In this document: in pieces, positions 41,570-52,460 of the stretch
How the letters are laid out: each line of letters opens with the position of its first letter
How positions within the stretch are numbered: position 1 is the stretch's first letter
Assembly: GCA_963989385.1 (NCBI GenBank)
Contig: OZ022501.1
Span: 1,126,001-1,190,000, forward strand
DNA from: Ctena decussata
Lineage: Eukaryota > Mollusca > Bivalvia > Lucinida > Lucinidae
DNA length: 64,000 nt
Direction: 5' to 3'
Program-made: the position numbers and the translations under genes
Notes under the pieces: generated by a model
What the model saw: the letters and a program-made list of their open reading frames with translations, nothing else
The model's database searches: none
Told to the model about the DNA's origin: nothing

Positions 41570-43055
41570 GGGGCATCTGGTCTGTGATAAAAATCTTGAA
41601 AATCTTCTCCAGAACCAATAGACCGATGGTCTTGAAACTTGGTATGTAGCATCGGGTACGTGAGTACTACCAAGATTGTTCAAATTATGACCTTGAATTG
41701 ACCTTGCCTATTTTACGGTAAGGTCAAATTTGGTCTTTGGTGCTTTTATATGAGAAAATGCTAGAACATAAAATTTCTTGGAAACTGTTGAAGATTTTGC
41801 CCTATAAATTGGTAAATGCAGTCATGAAGGCTTGTGACCTTTGACCTCTTACCCAGGTCTTTCATATTTTGACAATTTCAAACAATCTCCTCAAAAGCAA
41901 CTGGGTCAATTGTAACCAAGTTTCATTTAGAACTTTCAGGGGTTGGGGGAATGAAAATTTGTTAAAATGATCTGGGTCACATGACCAACATGGCCGCCAC
42001 GCCATTATATGGTAAAAACCTTAAAAAGTCTTCTTCTCCAGAACCAAAGGACCGATGGCCTTAAAACATGGTGTGTAGCATTGGGTACTCGAGTACTATC
42101 AAGATTGTTCAAATGATGACCTTGGGTTGATCTTGACCTTTTTTACGGCAAGGTCAAATATTGGAAAATGCTAGAACATAAGATTTCTTGGAGACTCAAC
42201 GGTTGAAGATTTTGGTCTAAAAATTGGTAAAGTACAGTCATCTAGATGTGTACATGAAGATTTCTGAGTACAAGAGGTCAATGCCATTCTTTGACTCTGA
42301 CCCAGGTCTCTTAGATTTCGACAGTTTCAAACAATCTCGTTAAAAGCCACTGGGTCAGTTGTAACCAACTTTCATAAGTACATGAAGATTAATGAGTACA
42401 AGATGTCAAGGTCATTCTTTGACCTTTGACCCTGGACTCTCAGATAACAATCTCCTCAAAAGCCACTGTGCCAACTGTAACCAAATTTCATATAGACCCT
42501 CCAAGAGTTGAGGGAATGGAAATTTGTTCAAAAGGTCTGGGTCACATGAACAATATGGCCACCCTGCCCATATATGGTAAACAGCTTTAAAATCTTCTTC
42601 TCGAGAACCAATTGACTGATGGTCTTGAAACTTGGTATGTATTATCGGGTACCCGGGTTCCATCAAGGTTGTTCAGATGATGACCTTGGGTTGATCTTCA
42701 CATTTTGACGACAAGATCAAATATGGGAAATTGCTAGAAAATAAGATTTCATGGAAAGTTTTAAAGATCTAGGCCTAAAAATTGGTATATACAGACATCT
42801 TAATGAGTGCACGAAGATTTATGAGTACAAGAGGTCAATGTCATTCTTTGACCTATGACTCTGAATTCTCATATTTTGACAATTTCAAACGTCTCCTCAA
42901 TAACCACTGGTCCAGGGGATGAGGGAACGAAAATTCTTCAAATGGTCTGGGTCACATGATCAACATAGCCGCCACGCCCATATGTGGTAAAACACTTTCT
43001 TCTCCAGAACCAATTGACAGATGACCTTGAAACTTGGTATGTAGAGTTGTTCAAA
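41570..43055 (+). mobile_element. tandem-core element with ~450-bp units, 5' part
   Basis: Diverged units with 'cttctccagaaccaatagac', 'cttgaaacttggtatgtagc', 'gttcaaatgatgaccttggg' and 'gggtcacatgaccaacatgg'. Interrupted at 43055 and resumes at 44150. The 3' end at about 44690-44722 is the hairpin AGGGCCTTGTGGCCCTCTTG, a Helitron-like terminus. Confidence 0.65.
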
Positions 43056-43164
43056 TAAGGGGAAGGGCTGTAACTAATGTTGTGAGTAACTAATGTTGTG
43101 AGTACTTGTAGTCAGACCCCTTTGCTATGTTATTTAGGCAATAAAATATGTTCAAACTAAACCG
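43056..43164 (+). mobile_element. 3' tail of the 30480-type LINE
   Basis: Reads GTAACTAATGTTG... GGCAATAAAATATGTTCAAACTAAAC-C, matching 32835-32928. Bounded by GTTGTTCAAA at 43046-43055 and 43165-43174. Confidence 0.7.
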
Positions 43165-43174
43165 GTTGTTCAAA

Positions 43175-44140
43175 GGCTACAAATGCAGTCCTGATAAATG
43201 GCAGCACAGGAGAATGGTTCAGACTACAGTTGGAGTTAGACAAGGATGTATTCTGTCACCCACCCTCTTCAACATTTTTCTCGAACGAATCATGTCTGTT
43301 GCTCTGGAAGAACATGAATGAAAGGTTAGCATAGGCGGCAGAAACATTACCAATCTGCGGTTTGCCGATGACATAGACGCTCTAGCTGATGAAGAGCAGG
43401 AACTGGAAGCTCTAGTCGAAAGTCTCGACCAAACCTGCACAGGGTATAAGATGGAGATCAGTGCTTAGAAGACCAAACTGATGACGAACAGCGCAGATGA
43501 CATCCAGAGGGAGATCAAGGTAAAAAGGCAGAAGCTGGGTACCGTAAGCAGCTTCAAATACCTTGGATCAGTTGTCTCAGATGATGGCTCAAAATAGGAG
43601 GTTCTCTCAAGGATTGCACAAGCCACTTCAGCTCTTACCAAGCTGAAACCTATTTGGAGAGATAACAACATAGCTTTTGGATCAAAGGTGAAACTTATGC
43701 GCTCCCTTGTCATTTCCATATTTCTGTATGCCTGTGAATCGTGGACCTTGACAGCAGAGTTAGAGGCTACCGAAGGTTACTGAACATTACGTACAAGGAC
43801 AAAATAACCAATGAGGAGGTTCGCAGGAAGATCCAAGCAGCCATTGGAGAATATGATGAACTCTTTACGCTGGTCAAGAAACGGAAACTAAGGTGGTTTG
43901 GCCACGTCTCAAGGTCTTCTGGTTTAGCAAAGACAATTCTTCAGGGCACATTGAAAGGAAAAAGAAGAAGAGGTAGACAGAAGAAGAGGTGGGAAGACAA
44001 TAACAAGGAGTGGACAGGAATGGATTTTGCCAGCTCAACTAGGGCAGCTGAAGACAGGACAAGGTGGAAAGGGATTGTTTTGAAGTCATCTGTGGTGCCC
44101 CAATGACCTAGTAAGGATAGAATAGAATAGAATAGAATAG
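43175..44140 (+). pseudogene. RTE-clade retrotransposon remnant
   Basis: RT fragments VGVRQGCILSPTLFNIFLER, TNLRFADDIDALADEEQ, SSFKYLGSVVSDDGSK, VISIFLYACESWTL, then the RTE C-terminus RGYRRLLNITYKDKITNEEV, KKRKLRWFGHVSRSS, KGKRRRGRQKKRWEDN. In-frame stops near 43319, 43466 and 43594 and a deletion near 43745. Tail (AATAG)n at 44117-44140. Target duplication GTTGTTCAAA at 43165-43174 and 44141-44150. Confidence 0.85.
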
Positions 44141-44149
44141 GTTGTTCAA

Positions 44150-44730
44150 ATGATGACCTTGGGTTGATCTTGACCTTTTTTTACGACAAGATCAAATATG
44201 GGAAAATGCTAGTACATAAGATTTCATGGAAAGTTTTGAAGACTTTGGCCTAAAATCTGGTATACATAGTCATCTTAATGAGCACATGAGGATTAGTGAG
44301 TACAGGAGGCCACAGTCATTCTTTGACCCAAGACTCTCATATTTTGACAATTTCAAACATCTCCTCAAAAGCCACTAGGCAAATTGTAACCAAATTTCAC
44401 GAAGAGTCTACAGGGGCTGAGGGACTTTGATAATTTTTTGGCAAGGTATAATTAGCTGTCTGGTGCTTTTATATGGGAAAATGGTCATATGTACTTGAGT
44501 TCATGGAACCTGTAGAAAATTTTGGTGCAGACGTTAATAAATACAGTCAAATAAATGAGTACTTAAACATTTTTTAGCAATGCATGTCAAGGTCATTTTG
44601 AGCTTTAACCAGTGTCTCTCATATCTTGACAGTTCAAACTTTCAGGTTTGTTCAAATGGTGATCCTAGTTGCCCACTGATCTTTTTACTCAGGTAAGCGA
44701 TTCAGGGCCTTGTGGCCCTCTTGTTCGAAT
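44150..44730 (+). mobile_element. tandem-core element, 3' part with terminal hairpin
   Basis: Continues 41570-43055 after the two retrotransposon insertions. Terminal CTCAGGTAAGCGATTCAGGG and CCTTGTGGCCCTCTTGTT form the usual hairpin end. Confidence 0.65.
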
Positions 44731-44741
44731 CAGGGACGGGT

Positions 44742-44805
<64 letters not shown>

Positions 44806-45044
44806 CTGGCCTTCATATGCCGTGTCCAATGTACAGCGGGCTTCTAACCCCTTCTAACCGCACTACCCTTAAAGCCACTAGGCTAGCTACAGAAAACCAT
44901 TTTACTTCCAGGACATTGCTTTTAAATGTTGCTTTCTTTAAAAAAAAGCGTGATTTCTTTTTAAATGAAACACACATTTAAAGTGTCCCTGAAGGAGAAG
45001 CCCATCGGTTCTGTACCGGAATTTTGGCTATCTAACCGACAAAT

Positions 45045-45282
45045 GAGCCGCGACACGACAAAACCAACAAAGTGGCATGTTCGCCCAGCAAAGACTCAGA
45101 TCAGCCTGGACGTCCGCCCAGTCTGATCAGAGTCTTAGCTGTCCGCTTGGAGGTAGTTTAGACCCTTAGCTACCCTTTAAGCACTTAGGAAAGAGTCTGA
45201 TCAGACTTGGCGGATGGCTTGACTGATCTAAATCTGCACTGGGCGCACATGCCACTTTGTTGGTTTTGTCGTGTCGTGGCTA
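45045..45282. repeat. 240-bp palindromic repeat, copy 7
   Basis: GAGCCGCGACACGACAAAAC to TTTTGTCGTGTCGTGGCTA; internal arms inverted. Confidence 0.8.
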
Positions 45283-45943
45283 AAATGTCATGTTCTGACG
45301 GGGTCTCTCTTCTCTGCACATATGCATACAATTATCATGCTTATGTTTGTCTAAAAATCATCACAGCTTCCCTCCCACGTACGCACGCACGCACGCATCT
45401 ACAGTGTACCAAAGGAACTCTGTTGTTTTACAGAGATCAAGAATTTTTAATCAGTTATAGGCTGAGGGTGACCACCTGTTATGGAACGCAGCTAGATTGG
45501 CGAAATGATAATAAAGGAGAGTTGTTGCTGAAAGGGCATTTAAATTTGAAATGCCGAGAATCAAATGTAAAAACATACTGATAAAGAAAACCATATCAAA
45601 TTATGGGGGCGAACAGAAGCTCCCCCCCCCCCCCCCCCCCCAAGTTGGCAGTGCCGAGCTGACAAGGGGCCCACGATTTATCATATCAGTTTATGTGTAT
45701 GGATGCACCTGTTTTCCACCATTTCAGAAAGGGGGACCTTTGTGACTTCCTGTTTGCTTCCCTGGAGTTTGAAGCCCTTCAAAAGGGAGATCTACTCTTC
45801 AGTGAGCAAATTAGTTCCCTTTAGAGACGATCCCCACTGAGGAGGCAGAAACAAAAAATGCAGAGTTTTCTCCCCTGAAACTGTGCCTAGCCACCTTCCA
45901 TGAATATCGTCAGTAGTAGCTAAAGGTATGTAGTTCAATATCC

Positions 45944-46680
45944 GTTTTTAGAAAAGGAGAAAACTTTACACCACCATGGAGTAGCATCCGTTTTCAGAAG
46001 GATGATAACTTTACGTCATCATGGCGTAGCATCCAGTTTTTGCAGGGAGATAACTTCACACTGCCAAAGCTCATCATCCGCTTTACTAAGGGAGATAACT
46101 ATGTTATGGTTTTGCATCCGTTTTAAGAAGGAAGATAGTTTTACATCAATATAACTTAGCAGCTTTACGAAGGGAGATAATTTTACACAGCTATGGTTAA
46201 ACATTCATTTTTAACATGGAGATAGCTTTACACCGCTTTCGCTTAGCGTCCGTTTTAAGAAGGGAGGTAACTTCAAACTGCTATTGTTAAGCATCCATTG
46301 AGACTAACTGCACACTGCTATTGTTAAGCGTCCAGCTTTAGAAGGGACATAACTTTACACCGCATTGGTTTATCATGCGTTTTTTAAGAGGGAGATAAGC
46401 TTACACCGCTATAAATCAAATCGTTTTGGTGTAGCATTCGTTTATAGAAAGGAGATAACTTTACACCGCTTTAGCTTAGCATCTGCTTTTAGGAGAGAGA
46501 TAACTTTACATAGCATTTGCTTAGCATTTGTTTTTAGAAGGGAGGTAACTTGACATGGCTTTTGCTTAGCATCCGTTTATAGAAGGGAAAAAAGCTTTAC
46601 ACCGCTGTGCCTTAGCATCCATTTTACAGAGGAGAGATATCTTTACAACACCATGGCTTAACATCAGTTTTTAGAAGGTA
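45944..46680 (+). repeat. 45-46-bp minisatellite, about 16 units
   Basis: The unit approximates AGAAGGGAGATAACTTTACA, CCGCTTTGGCTTAGCATCCG and TTTTT. Units differ by 10-25 per cent by eye. Short open frames through it are not genes. Confidence 0.85.
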
Positions 46681-46929
46681 TGTTAAATTCACAGAACAAT
46701 ATTTTTTAATATAAAAAGGAGGCAAATGCATTGAGGTCAAAACGGTCTGCCTTAGAATCTTCTACTCATCTGAAAAGGAGCAAGAAACAAAGAAAACCAC
46801 TCCAAAATGTTTTATTTGAGATCGGTGAGATTTTTGCAATTCATGGCGGTATCCATGACATCTTTGAAAGTCTAGCTTTACAAACGCATACAAATAAAGG
46901 TGAACAGATACACTTGAGACAGCTTTTCC

Positions 46930-47160
46930 GTTTTTGTTTTTGTTCCCCTTTTCAATGGGGATCAACTCTTAAAGGAAATAATTTGATCCTCTGGTAGCAA
47001 GTTCTTTCCTTCAAGAGAACCCCGCCTTTTAGAAGTACATGTATCTTCGTCCTGGAAAGCAAACTGGAAGTCACAAAAATTGTTTCCCTTGGTGAAAAAT
47101 AGCAGCAAAACCTGGAGGTGTACCCATACACCTTATAATACACTTACATGTACAACTAAA
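46930..47160. repeat. AAAGGAAAGAATTTGCTC foldback family, copies near 47 kb
   Basis: 'gatcaactcttaaaggaaat', 'agcaagttctttccttcaag', 'caaactggaagtcacaaaa', 'aaacctggaggtgtacccat'. A second, related copy occupies 47580-47770 with a full AAGAATTTGCTC...GCAAATTCTTT inverted pair. Confidence 0.55.
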
Positions 47161-47881
47161 GCGAAAAAGATTTACTTTTGAGCATAGAACGAGATTAAGG
47201 CACAACAAATAAGTTACAGTGACTGGATACACCTCCAAGGCCGGAAGTGTTTGTTACACCTTTCAAAGGGTGACCACTCTTCTTTACTGGCAATGATTTG
47301 CTTGAAAGGTGTAGAAAAGATTTTACCCAGGTGTTTTGGATCCTTAACTATGATGTACTCATAATAGAAATAATTTTCTCCCAGAGGAGAGCAAAATGTT
47401 CCCTTAAAGAGTAGACCTAAGAAAAAGGAAATCAAGCGTCAGGGGGAACCTTTTCTACACCAGTGTCCTCCCTTTGAAAAGGGAGACAAAACGTGCTCTC
47501 TCTCTCTCTCTCTCTCTCTCTGTGTTTGAAGAGTTTCCGAACTGTTTACGGTCAGTGGGCAACTCTACTTCATTTTTACCTCCCTTCTCAATATGGGTCT
47601 ACTTTTAAAGGAAAAAAGGAAAGAATTTGCTCTCCTAGAAGCAAATTCTTTCCTTTAAAAGCAGATCCCATGTCAGAAGGACCTCGTCGACCAGACAAGC
47701 AAACATGAATTCTTGAAAATTGTCTCCTCTTGTAAAATAGCGGAAAACATGAAGGTCTACCAAAATGCCTTCAATGTCATATTTCAGTTTGATCAGAGAC
47801 GTAGAACTACAAAGCACAATGTCGTACTTTAAAGCTAAATCAACTAAGCTTACAATAAGGCGAAATGCATTCTTAAATAAA

Positions 47882-48091
47882 TTAGCCACGACACAAGAAA
47901 CCCAACAAATTGGTTGTGCGCCCAGCGAAGACTCAGATCAGCCTTGGCATCCGCCCAGTCTGATCAGTCTTCGCTGTCCACATGGAGGTAGCTTAGACCC
48001 TTAGCTACCATTTAAGTGCTTAGCGTAGAGGCTGATCGGAGTATGCGCTGGGCGCACCACCAGTTTGTTGGTTTTCTCGTGTCACGGCTCA
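47882..48091. repeat. 240-bp palindromic repeat, copy 8
   Basis: TAGCCACGACACAAGAAACC to TTCTCGTGTCACGGCTCA. Abuts the 3' end of the secreted-protein gene. Confidence 0.75.
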
Positions 48092-48123
48092 AATGTCAAA
48101 GCCTCTTTCTCTACTCTCTAGTC

Positions 48124-48129
48124 TTTATT
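48124..48129 (-). promoter_or_regulatory. poly(A) signal of the repetitive secreted-protein gene
   Basis: AATAAA on the minus strand about 80 bases past the TAG stop. The next palindromic repeat begins at 48091, just beyond a plausible cleavage site. Confidence 0.6.
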
Positions 48130-48207
48130 GCTGATCACAGAAAGTACTGTAATAACTTAAAACAAAGTAAGAAAAAAGTACAATGATGATAGACTCCATC
48201 CACCTAA

Positions 48208-49677
48208 CTATCTCATTGGCATCATGCCAGCAAACCCAGGACCCATCGGCATGCCAATAGCTGTACCACTACCCATTCTGGGTCCCATGCTTTCATAGCC
48301 ATATAAAGAACCGGGCGCACCTGCGTGCATTCCACCAGGCCTTCCGCGATAAATAGTTCCTAGATGCTCCCCCGGCATACCGCCTGGTACACCGCCGGCA
48401 TGCATTGGCCCTGGCATTCCACCGAACATACCGTGCATTCCTCCGTGCATCCCACCATGCATTCCACCGTGCATCCCCGATCCACCAGGACCAATGCCGT
48501 CAGCAAACCCAGCTCCCGCGCCAGCACCACCCATGGTTGGATATCTCATTCTTGCCGCCTCATACCCTGGTTCGCCTCCTATCATAGTCATCCTTGGTCG
48601 TCCAATAGTTCCAGGTCCCCGTCTTGTTCCACCAGCAGGAAAGGCACCGGCTCTACTGTGACTTCCCGCTACCGGTGCTGCCCTGTCCATTCCCGCGCCG
48701 AAATGTGCCATGGTAGGATCAGATCCGAGGAAACGCGAATGAGCGCTTCCGGGCGTACCCGTGGCTGTCACGGATGAAGCGGATGGTACCGCTCCAGAAG
48801 TGCCGCTGAAAGAAGAACCGGTACCATGAAAACTACCAAAGGCAACGGATGTTCTGCTTGGGTCAGCTGCACCTGCTGATCCGATTGTATATTCCGGCTG
48901 TGATCCAAAAGACATCGCCCCTGTATGCGACCCAGAACCTGAATGTGAACGAGCAGCGACAGTCCTGTCTACTCTTGGTCGAGATGGATCGCCTGTATGA
49001 TAGGGTGGTGCAAATCCCCCAAACGTTCTTCCTGTCCCAGAGTGTAGGCTTGTGTGACCTCCAGCACCTGTTATGCTTCCAGGTGCTATATGACTCGTAG
49101 GTGGGTAGCCTGCTATATGACTCGTAGGTGGGTAGCCGGCCATAGCCCCTGTGTGCGCTGCAGTCCCAGCCCCGGCCACAGAATAAGGATCGGCTACTCT
49201 TCCGCCAGGAAAATGACCTCCAGGGGCATACACAGGTGCTCCAATCGTCCCCGCCGTCCCTGAACCAAGTGGTGCCCCAGCTCCAAGATAGCCTCCAGCC
49301 GTTGAACCAGTGGAATACATGGGTGCTCCAGCGGAGCCTCGTCCTACATGTGTCCCAGATCCTACATGACCACCAGCTGCTGTCCCAGAGGCATACATGG
49401 GTACTCCAGCGGTACCTGAACTTAGATATGCCGCGGATCCTAAATGACCGCCAGCCGCTGTACCAGGGGAATACATGGATGTTCCAGCGGAAGCTGGACC
49501 AAGATGCGTCCCAGTTCCGAGGTGTCCTCCAGGCGCAGAGCCAGGGCCGTACAAATGTGGTCCGAATGCTCCAGAGGCTCCTGACACGCCGCCACCTGTG
49601 TGAGAAGTACTACTTGTTTGAGCATTTGTCTCATATGCCAAGGCGAGCAGGACCGCAACAAATCGGACTGGCACCAT
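48208..49677 (-). CDS. secreted Gly/Ala/His/Met-rich repetitive protein
   Basis: 489 residues. Starts MVPVRFVAVLLALAYETNAQ, a short signal peptide with likely cleavage after NA-Q. Four imperfect 26-residue repeats follow (about residues 45-150), each of the type HLGxGTHLGxxSAGxxMYxxGTAAGG. Next come a duplicated GYPPTSHIA unit, a Ser/Gly/Thr-rich middle, and a C-terminus with GMHGG tandem units and GGMPG/GPMHAGG, ending GFAGMMPMR. Cysteine is essentially absent. The composition fits extracellular matrix proteins of molluscs (shell framework, byssal or periostracal), but no named family is recognised. The open frame continues upstream to 49812 through a palindromic repeat. However, AG at TTTGTTTCAG lies seven bases before this ATG, implying a spliced 5' UTR and this start. 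Poly(A) signal at 48129-48124. Confidence 0.75.
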   Translation of the reverse strand: MVPVRFVAVLLALAYETNAQTSSTSHTGGGVSGASGAFGPHLYGPGSAPGGHLGTGTHLGPASAGTSMYSPGTAAGGHLGSAAYLSSGTAGVPMYASGTAAGGHVGSGTHVGRGSAGAPMYSTGSTAGGYLGAGAPLGSGTAGTIGAPVYAPGGHFPGGRVADPYSVAGAGTAAHTGAMAGYPPTSHIAGYPPTSHIAPGSITGAGGHTSLHSGTGRTFGGFAPPYHTGDPSRPRVDRTVAARSHSGSGSHTGAMSFGSQPEYTIGSAGAADPSRTSVAFGSFHGTGSSFSGTSGAVPSASSVTATGTPGSAHSRFLGSDPTMAHFGAGMDRAAPVAGSHSRAGAFPAGGTRRGPGTIGRPRMTMIGGEPGYEAARMRYPTMGGAGAGAGFADGIGPGGSGMHGGMHGGMHGGMHGMFGGMPGPMHAGGVPGGMPGEHLGTIYRGRPGGMHAGAPGSLYGYESMGPRMGSGTAIGMPMGPGFAGMMPMR

Positions 49678-49706
49678 TCTGCTACTGAAACAAAGAAAAT
49701 AAAATT

Positions 49707-49932
49707 GAGCTGTGACGGGACAAAACCAACAAAGTGGCATGTGCGCCCAGCGGACACTCAGATCTGCCTGGGCATCCGCCCAGTCTGACCTGAGTCCTCG
49801 CTGGGTTCTCAAAGGGTAGCTACGGGTCTAAGCTATCTCCATGCGGGCAGCTAAAACTCTGATCGGACTGGGCGAATACCAAAGCTGATCTGTGTTTTCG
49901 CTGGGCGCACATGCTATTCCTGTCGCGGCTCA
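49707..49932. repeat. 240-bp palindromic repeat, copy 9
   Basis: GAGCTGTGACGGGACAAAAC to TTCCTGTCGCGGCTCA. Lies about 20 bases upstream of the 3' splice site of the secreted-protein gene. One frame through it is open and continuous with the CDS. Confidence 0.75.
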
Positions 49933-50527
49933 GATTTCTGTTACTTAAGGTGCATGGGTCCACTTCCATTTATCCGCCAGTTCTACAATTGGGAAACAAC
50001 TTATTGACTTCCTGTTTGTTTTTCTATACGAATGGAAAGAATTTGCAATTTGCATGAGCAAATTTTTTCCTTAAAGAGTTGATATCTTTTTAGAAGGGAG
50101 GCAAAAATGAAGATGACGGAGTTGATTCCCCTGAAAATGTATCCGTTTACCTTAAGGAGTTTTGCTACATCTCTTTGGTCTGGCAGCCATTCTCACAAGG
50201 GAGACAACTTTAGCAGAAGTGTATTTGCCTCCCTGGCTTCAAGAGGGAACATTCTAAAAGGTAAGAACCCTTTTCAAACAAAGAGCAAGTCCTTTCCTTT
50301 ATTTTTAGCTCCTCGTGAAAAGGGAGGCAGGTTTTACCATTCATAGAAACGTTCTAGCGCGACCAACCTGTTCCGTTTTTTAAAAGCCAATAAAATGGAT
50401 TTGCTCCCCACCTCTGCTCCCACTCCCCTCGCGCTAGGCGTGTCGAAGAACGAAGACCCAGACCAGCCTGTGAATCTGCTCCTGTGTTCGGATCGTTCAG
50501 TGAATCCATGAAATATCCTAATCAGAC

Positions 50528-50615
50528 CCCAGCAGGCACATCATGTCAAAATGACGTCATCACGTCACATCGACGTCAGTACAACGTCATTACGACGTGA
50601 TGTGCCTGCTGGGGA
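50528..50615. repeat. ACGTC-type short palindrome, well-preserved copy
   Basis: CCCAGCAGGCACATCATGTC... and ...ACGTGATGTGCCTGCTGGGG form inverted ends; the centre is made of ACGTCA/TGACGT steps. Confidence 0.7.
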
Positions 50616-51583
50616 CCCTTGGTCTACCGTCAAAATCTCAGTATTGGGACAGAAAGAGTCTTAGCAAACTAAAGATCTAGACCAGATTGCAGTCTGATTA
50701 GGATCTACACTGTTTGCCGCTCAATTCTCTTGAGCACATTACCAAACTGTTCCAGTTTTAGGACATTGGTGATAATTACATTTGGTGTCCAAATTTCAGA
50801 ATGTTTGCTTTATATTAAAGGCTGCTGTTAGTGAATGTGTCGATTAATTCGTAGGCAATTGTGCAGATAGATTTTGATATTTAAATTTTTGTGACAGTTT
50901 AATGGAATGCCGTAATCTTAAGACTCCACGTATGCTTTTACTGACGTTGATGAATGTGTCGTACGTGGCTTTAATTCATTATGATCATGAAACTAACGTC
51001 ATGTTGTACCACCATACAGCTGTCTAAGGAAGATTACTCTGATATATTCCTTCCATCTCACAGGCCTCTCTTAAAGGAAAGAATTTGCCATCTCTTTAAG
51101 AGCAAATTCATTCCTTAAAGAGTAGCTCTCATTGAGGAAGACGTTTATCCACAATAAAAGTATATACCAATCTCTTAAGTTATCGCCCTTGTAAAAATGC
51201 GCACCAAAGTATAGATATGTGTGTATACTCATGAAGACAGAAAAAGGGAAATAAAACGCTCTTACAGTTTCCTAAAGAGTAGGCCTATAGATCGTAAACA
51301 AGAGACCCAAGAAGGTCTGAAACTGGCTCAAAAGTCAGAGCCTTGCTAAATCGGGCCCAGGACCATGTCTTGAATGAATTTGATGTTTCCCCATAAGATG
51401 ATAAAAGATAAAGTCTCCCATAACCGAGTGGCCTTAGGAGCAGTGAGGGTTATAGAGGCTCACTGTATCTTGGGCACAGCACATGAAAAGGCGGAGCCCA
51501 TCCCTCTCCTTTCGATGCGTTTTTTTTTTAGATAATTCTTTATGCATACAATCAATCATAATCGCATTAAATACGTTTTTCAG

Positions 51584-51757
51584 AACGAGCTTTAATATAC
51601 TGTCAAAGTTTGTCGATATGGGCTAGAACAGATCTGACTCCTGAAGCAAATATTGAACCTATTGTCAATGAGATGCTGTGGTACAGACAAAACCGTGTTC
51701 AAACTGACTTATTCCCCATTACCCGGGTAGCCCTTGCACGTTACGAGAAATTTCCAG
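51584..51757 (+). CDS. possible orphan exon of an unrecognised gene
   Basis: Open frame bounded by acceptor GTTTTTCAG and donor GTACAG; 174 bases, phase 1 to 1. Reads RALIYCQSLSIWARTDLTPE then IEPIVNEMLWYRQNRVQTDL and FPITRVALARYEKFP. The composition looks like a folded helical protein rather than random translation, but I do not recognise the family. No partner exons were found within about 2 kb. It could also be a transposon remnant. Confidence 0.3.
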
Positions 51758-52149
51758 GTACAGTGTGCATTTCCTTGGAAGTGTGGTGCAATTACATGTA
51801 TGCAGTTTGCAGCCACAAAAAACGTATAGCAAATGAATGAAATACAACTAATAAAAAAGAAAAGTTAAGCGTGCCTTGATTGATTTTACATGATTTACCT
51901 TTTAATTAATATGCGGAAATGGCAAAATTGCCATTTGACAACCTTTCAGTTGTTTTAGTACATGATACTGTAAAAGATCAATCAAAAGTTTAATTCCCGG
52001 TACAGTTTTTTCATTATTATCAATAATCAAGGCGAAATGTCGTTCAGACACATATTACATAATCTTTGGCATTTGCGTTTGATGTTGTTTTTACTTTTTC
52101 TTCACCAACCCTTACAAGATTTTGACATTAGTGACATGTCAAAAATTGT

Positions 52150-52460
52150 TAGAGTATGTTCAAACTTGTCAAGGTAGGTAAGAATTAATAGGTAATGAAA
52201 ACATCAGAGAGAATTAAGAACTAGCTGGAATATGTCGAAATGTTATAAGAATTAGTTTAAACATGACAAAATGTTGTAAAAATTGGCTTTAACATGTCAG
52301 AATGTTGTAAGAATTAAGGATTAGTGAAAACGTATTACATGGTTGCGAAAAATAATGGAAACATGCAAAAAAGAAAGGTTTAATGAGAACATGTCAAACT
52401 AGTGTAAGGAATTGTGAAAACATTTACAAAATGTTATCAGAAATTTGAATTATAATTTAA
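52150..52460. repeat. degenerate ~45-bp tandem repeat
   Basis: Recurrent 'aaaacatgtcaaaatgttgt' and 'aagaattaag' units. 51900-53870 otherwise shows only AT-rich unannotatable sequence. Confidence 0.45.

Noticed and set aside
45944..46680. CRISPR-like array
   Set aside because: Units are contiguous with no unique spacers, in a eukaryotic genome; it is a minisatellite.
48364..49688. Plus-strand ORFs across the repetitive gene (137, 83 and 150 codons)
   Set aside because: Shadows of the repetitive minus-strand CDS.
49678..49812. N-terminal extension of the secreted protein to 49812
   Set aside because: Encoded by the palindromic repeat. A splice acceptor and a signal-peptide Met favour the start at 49677.
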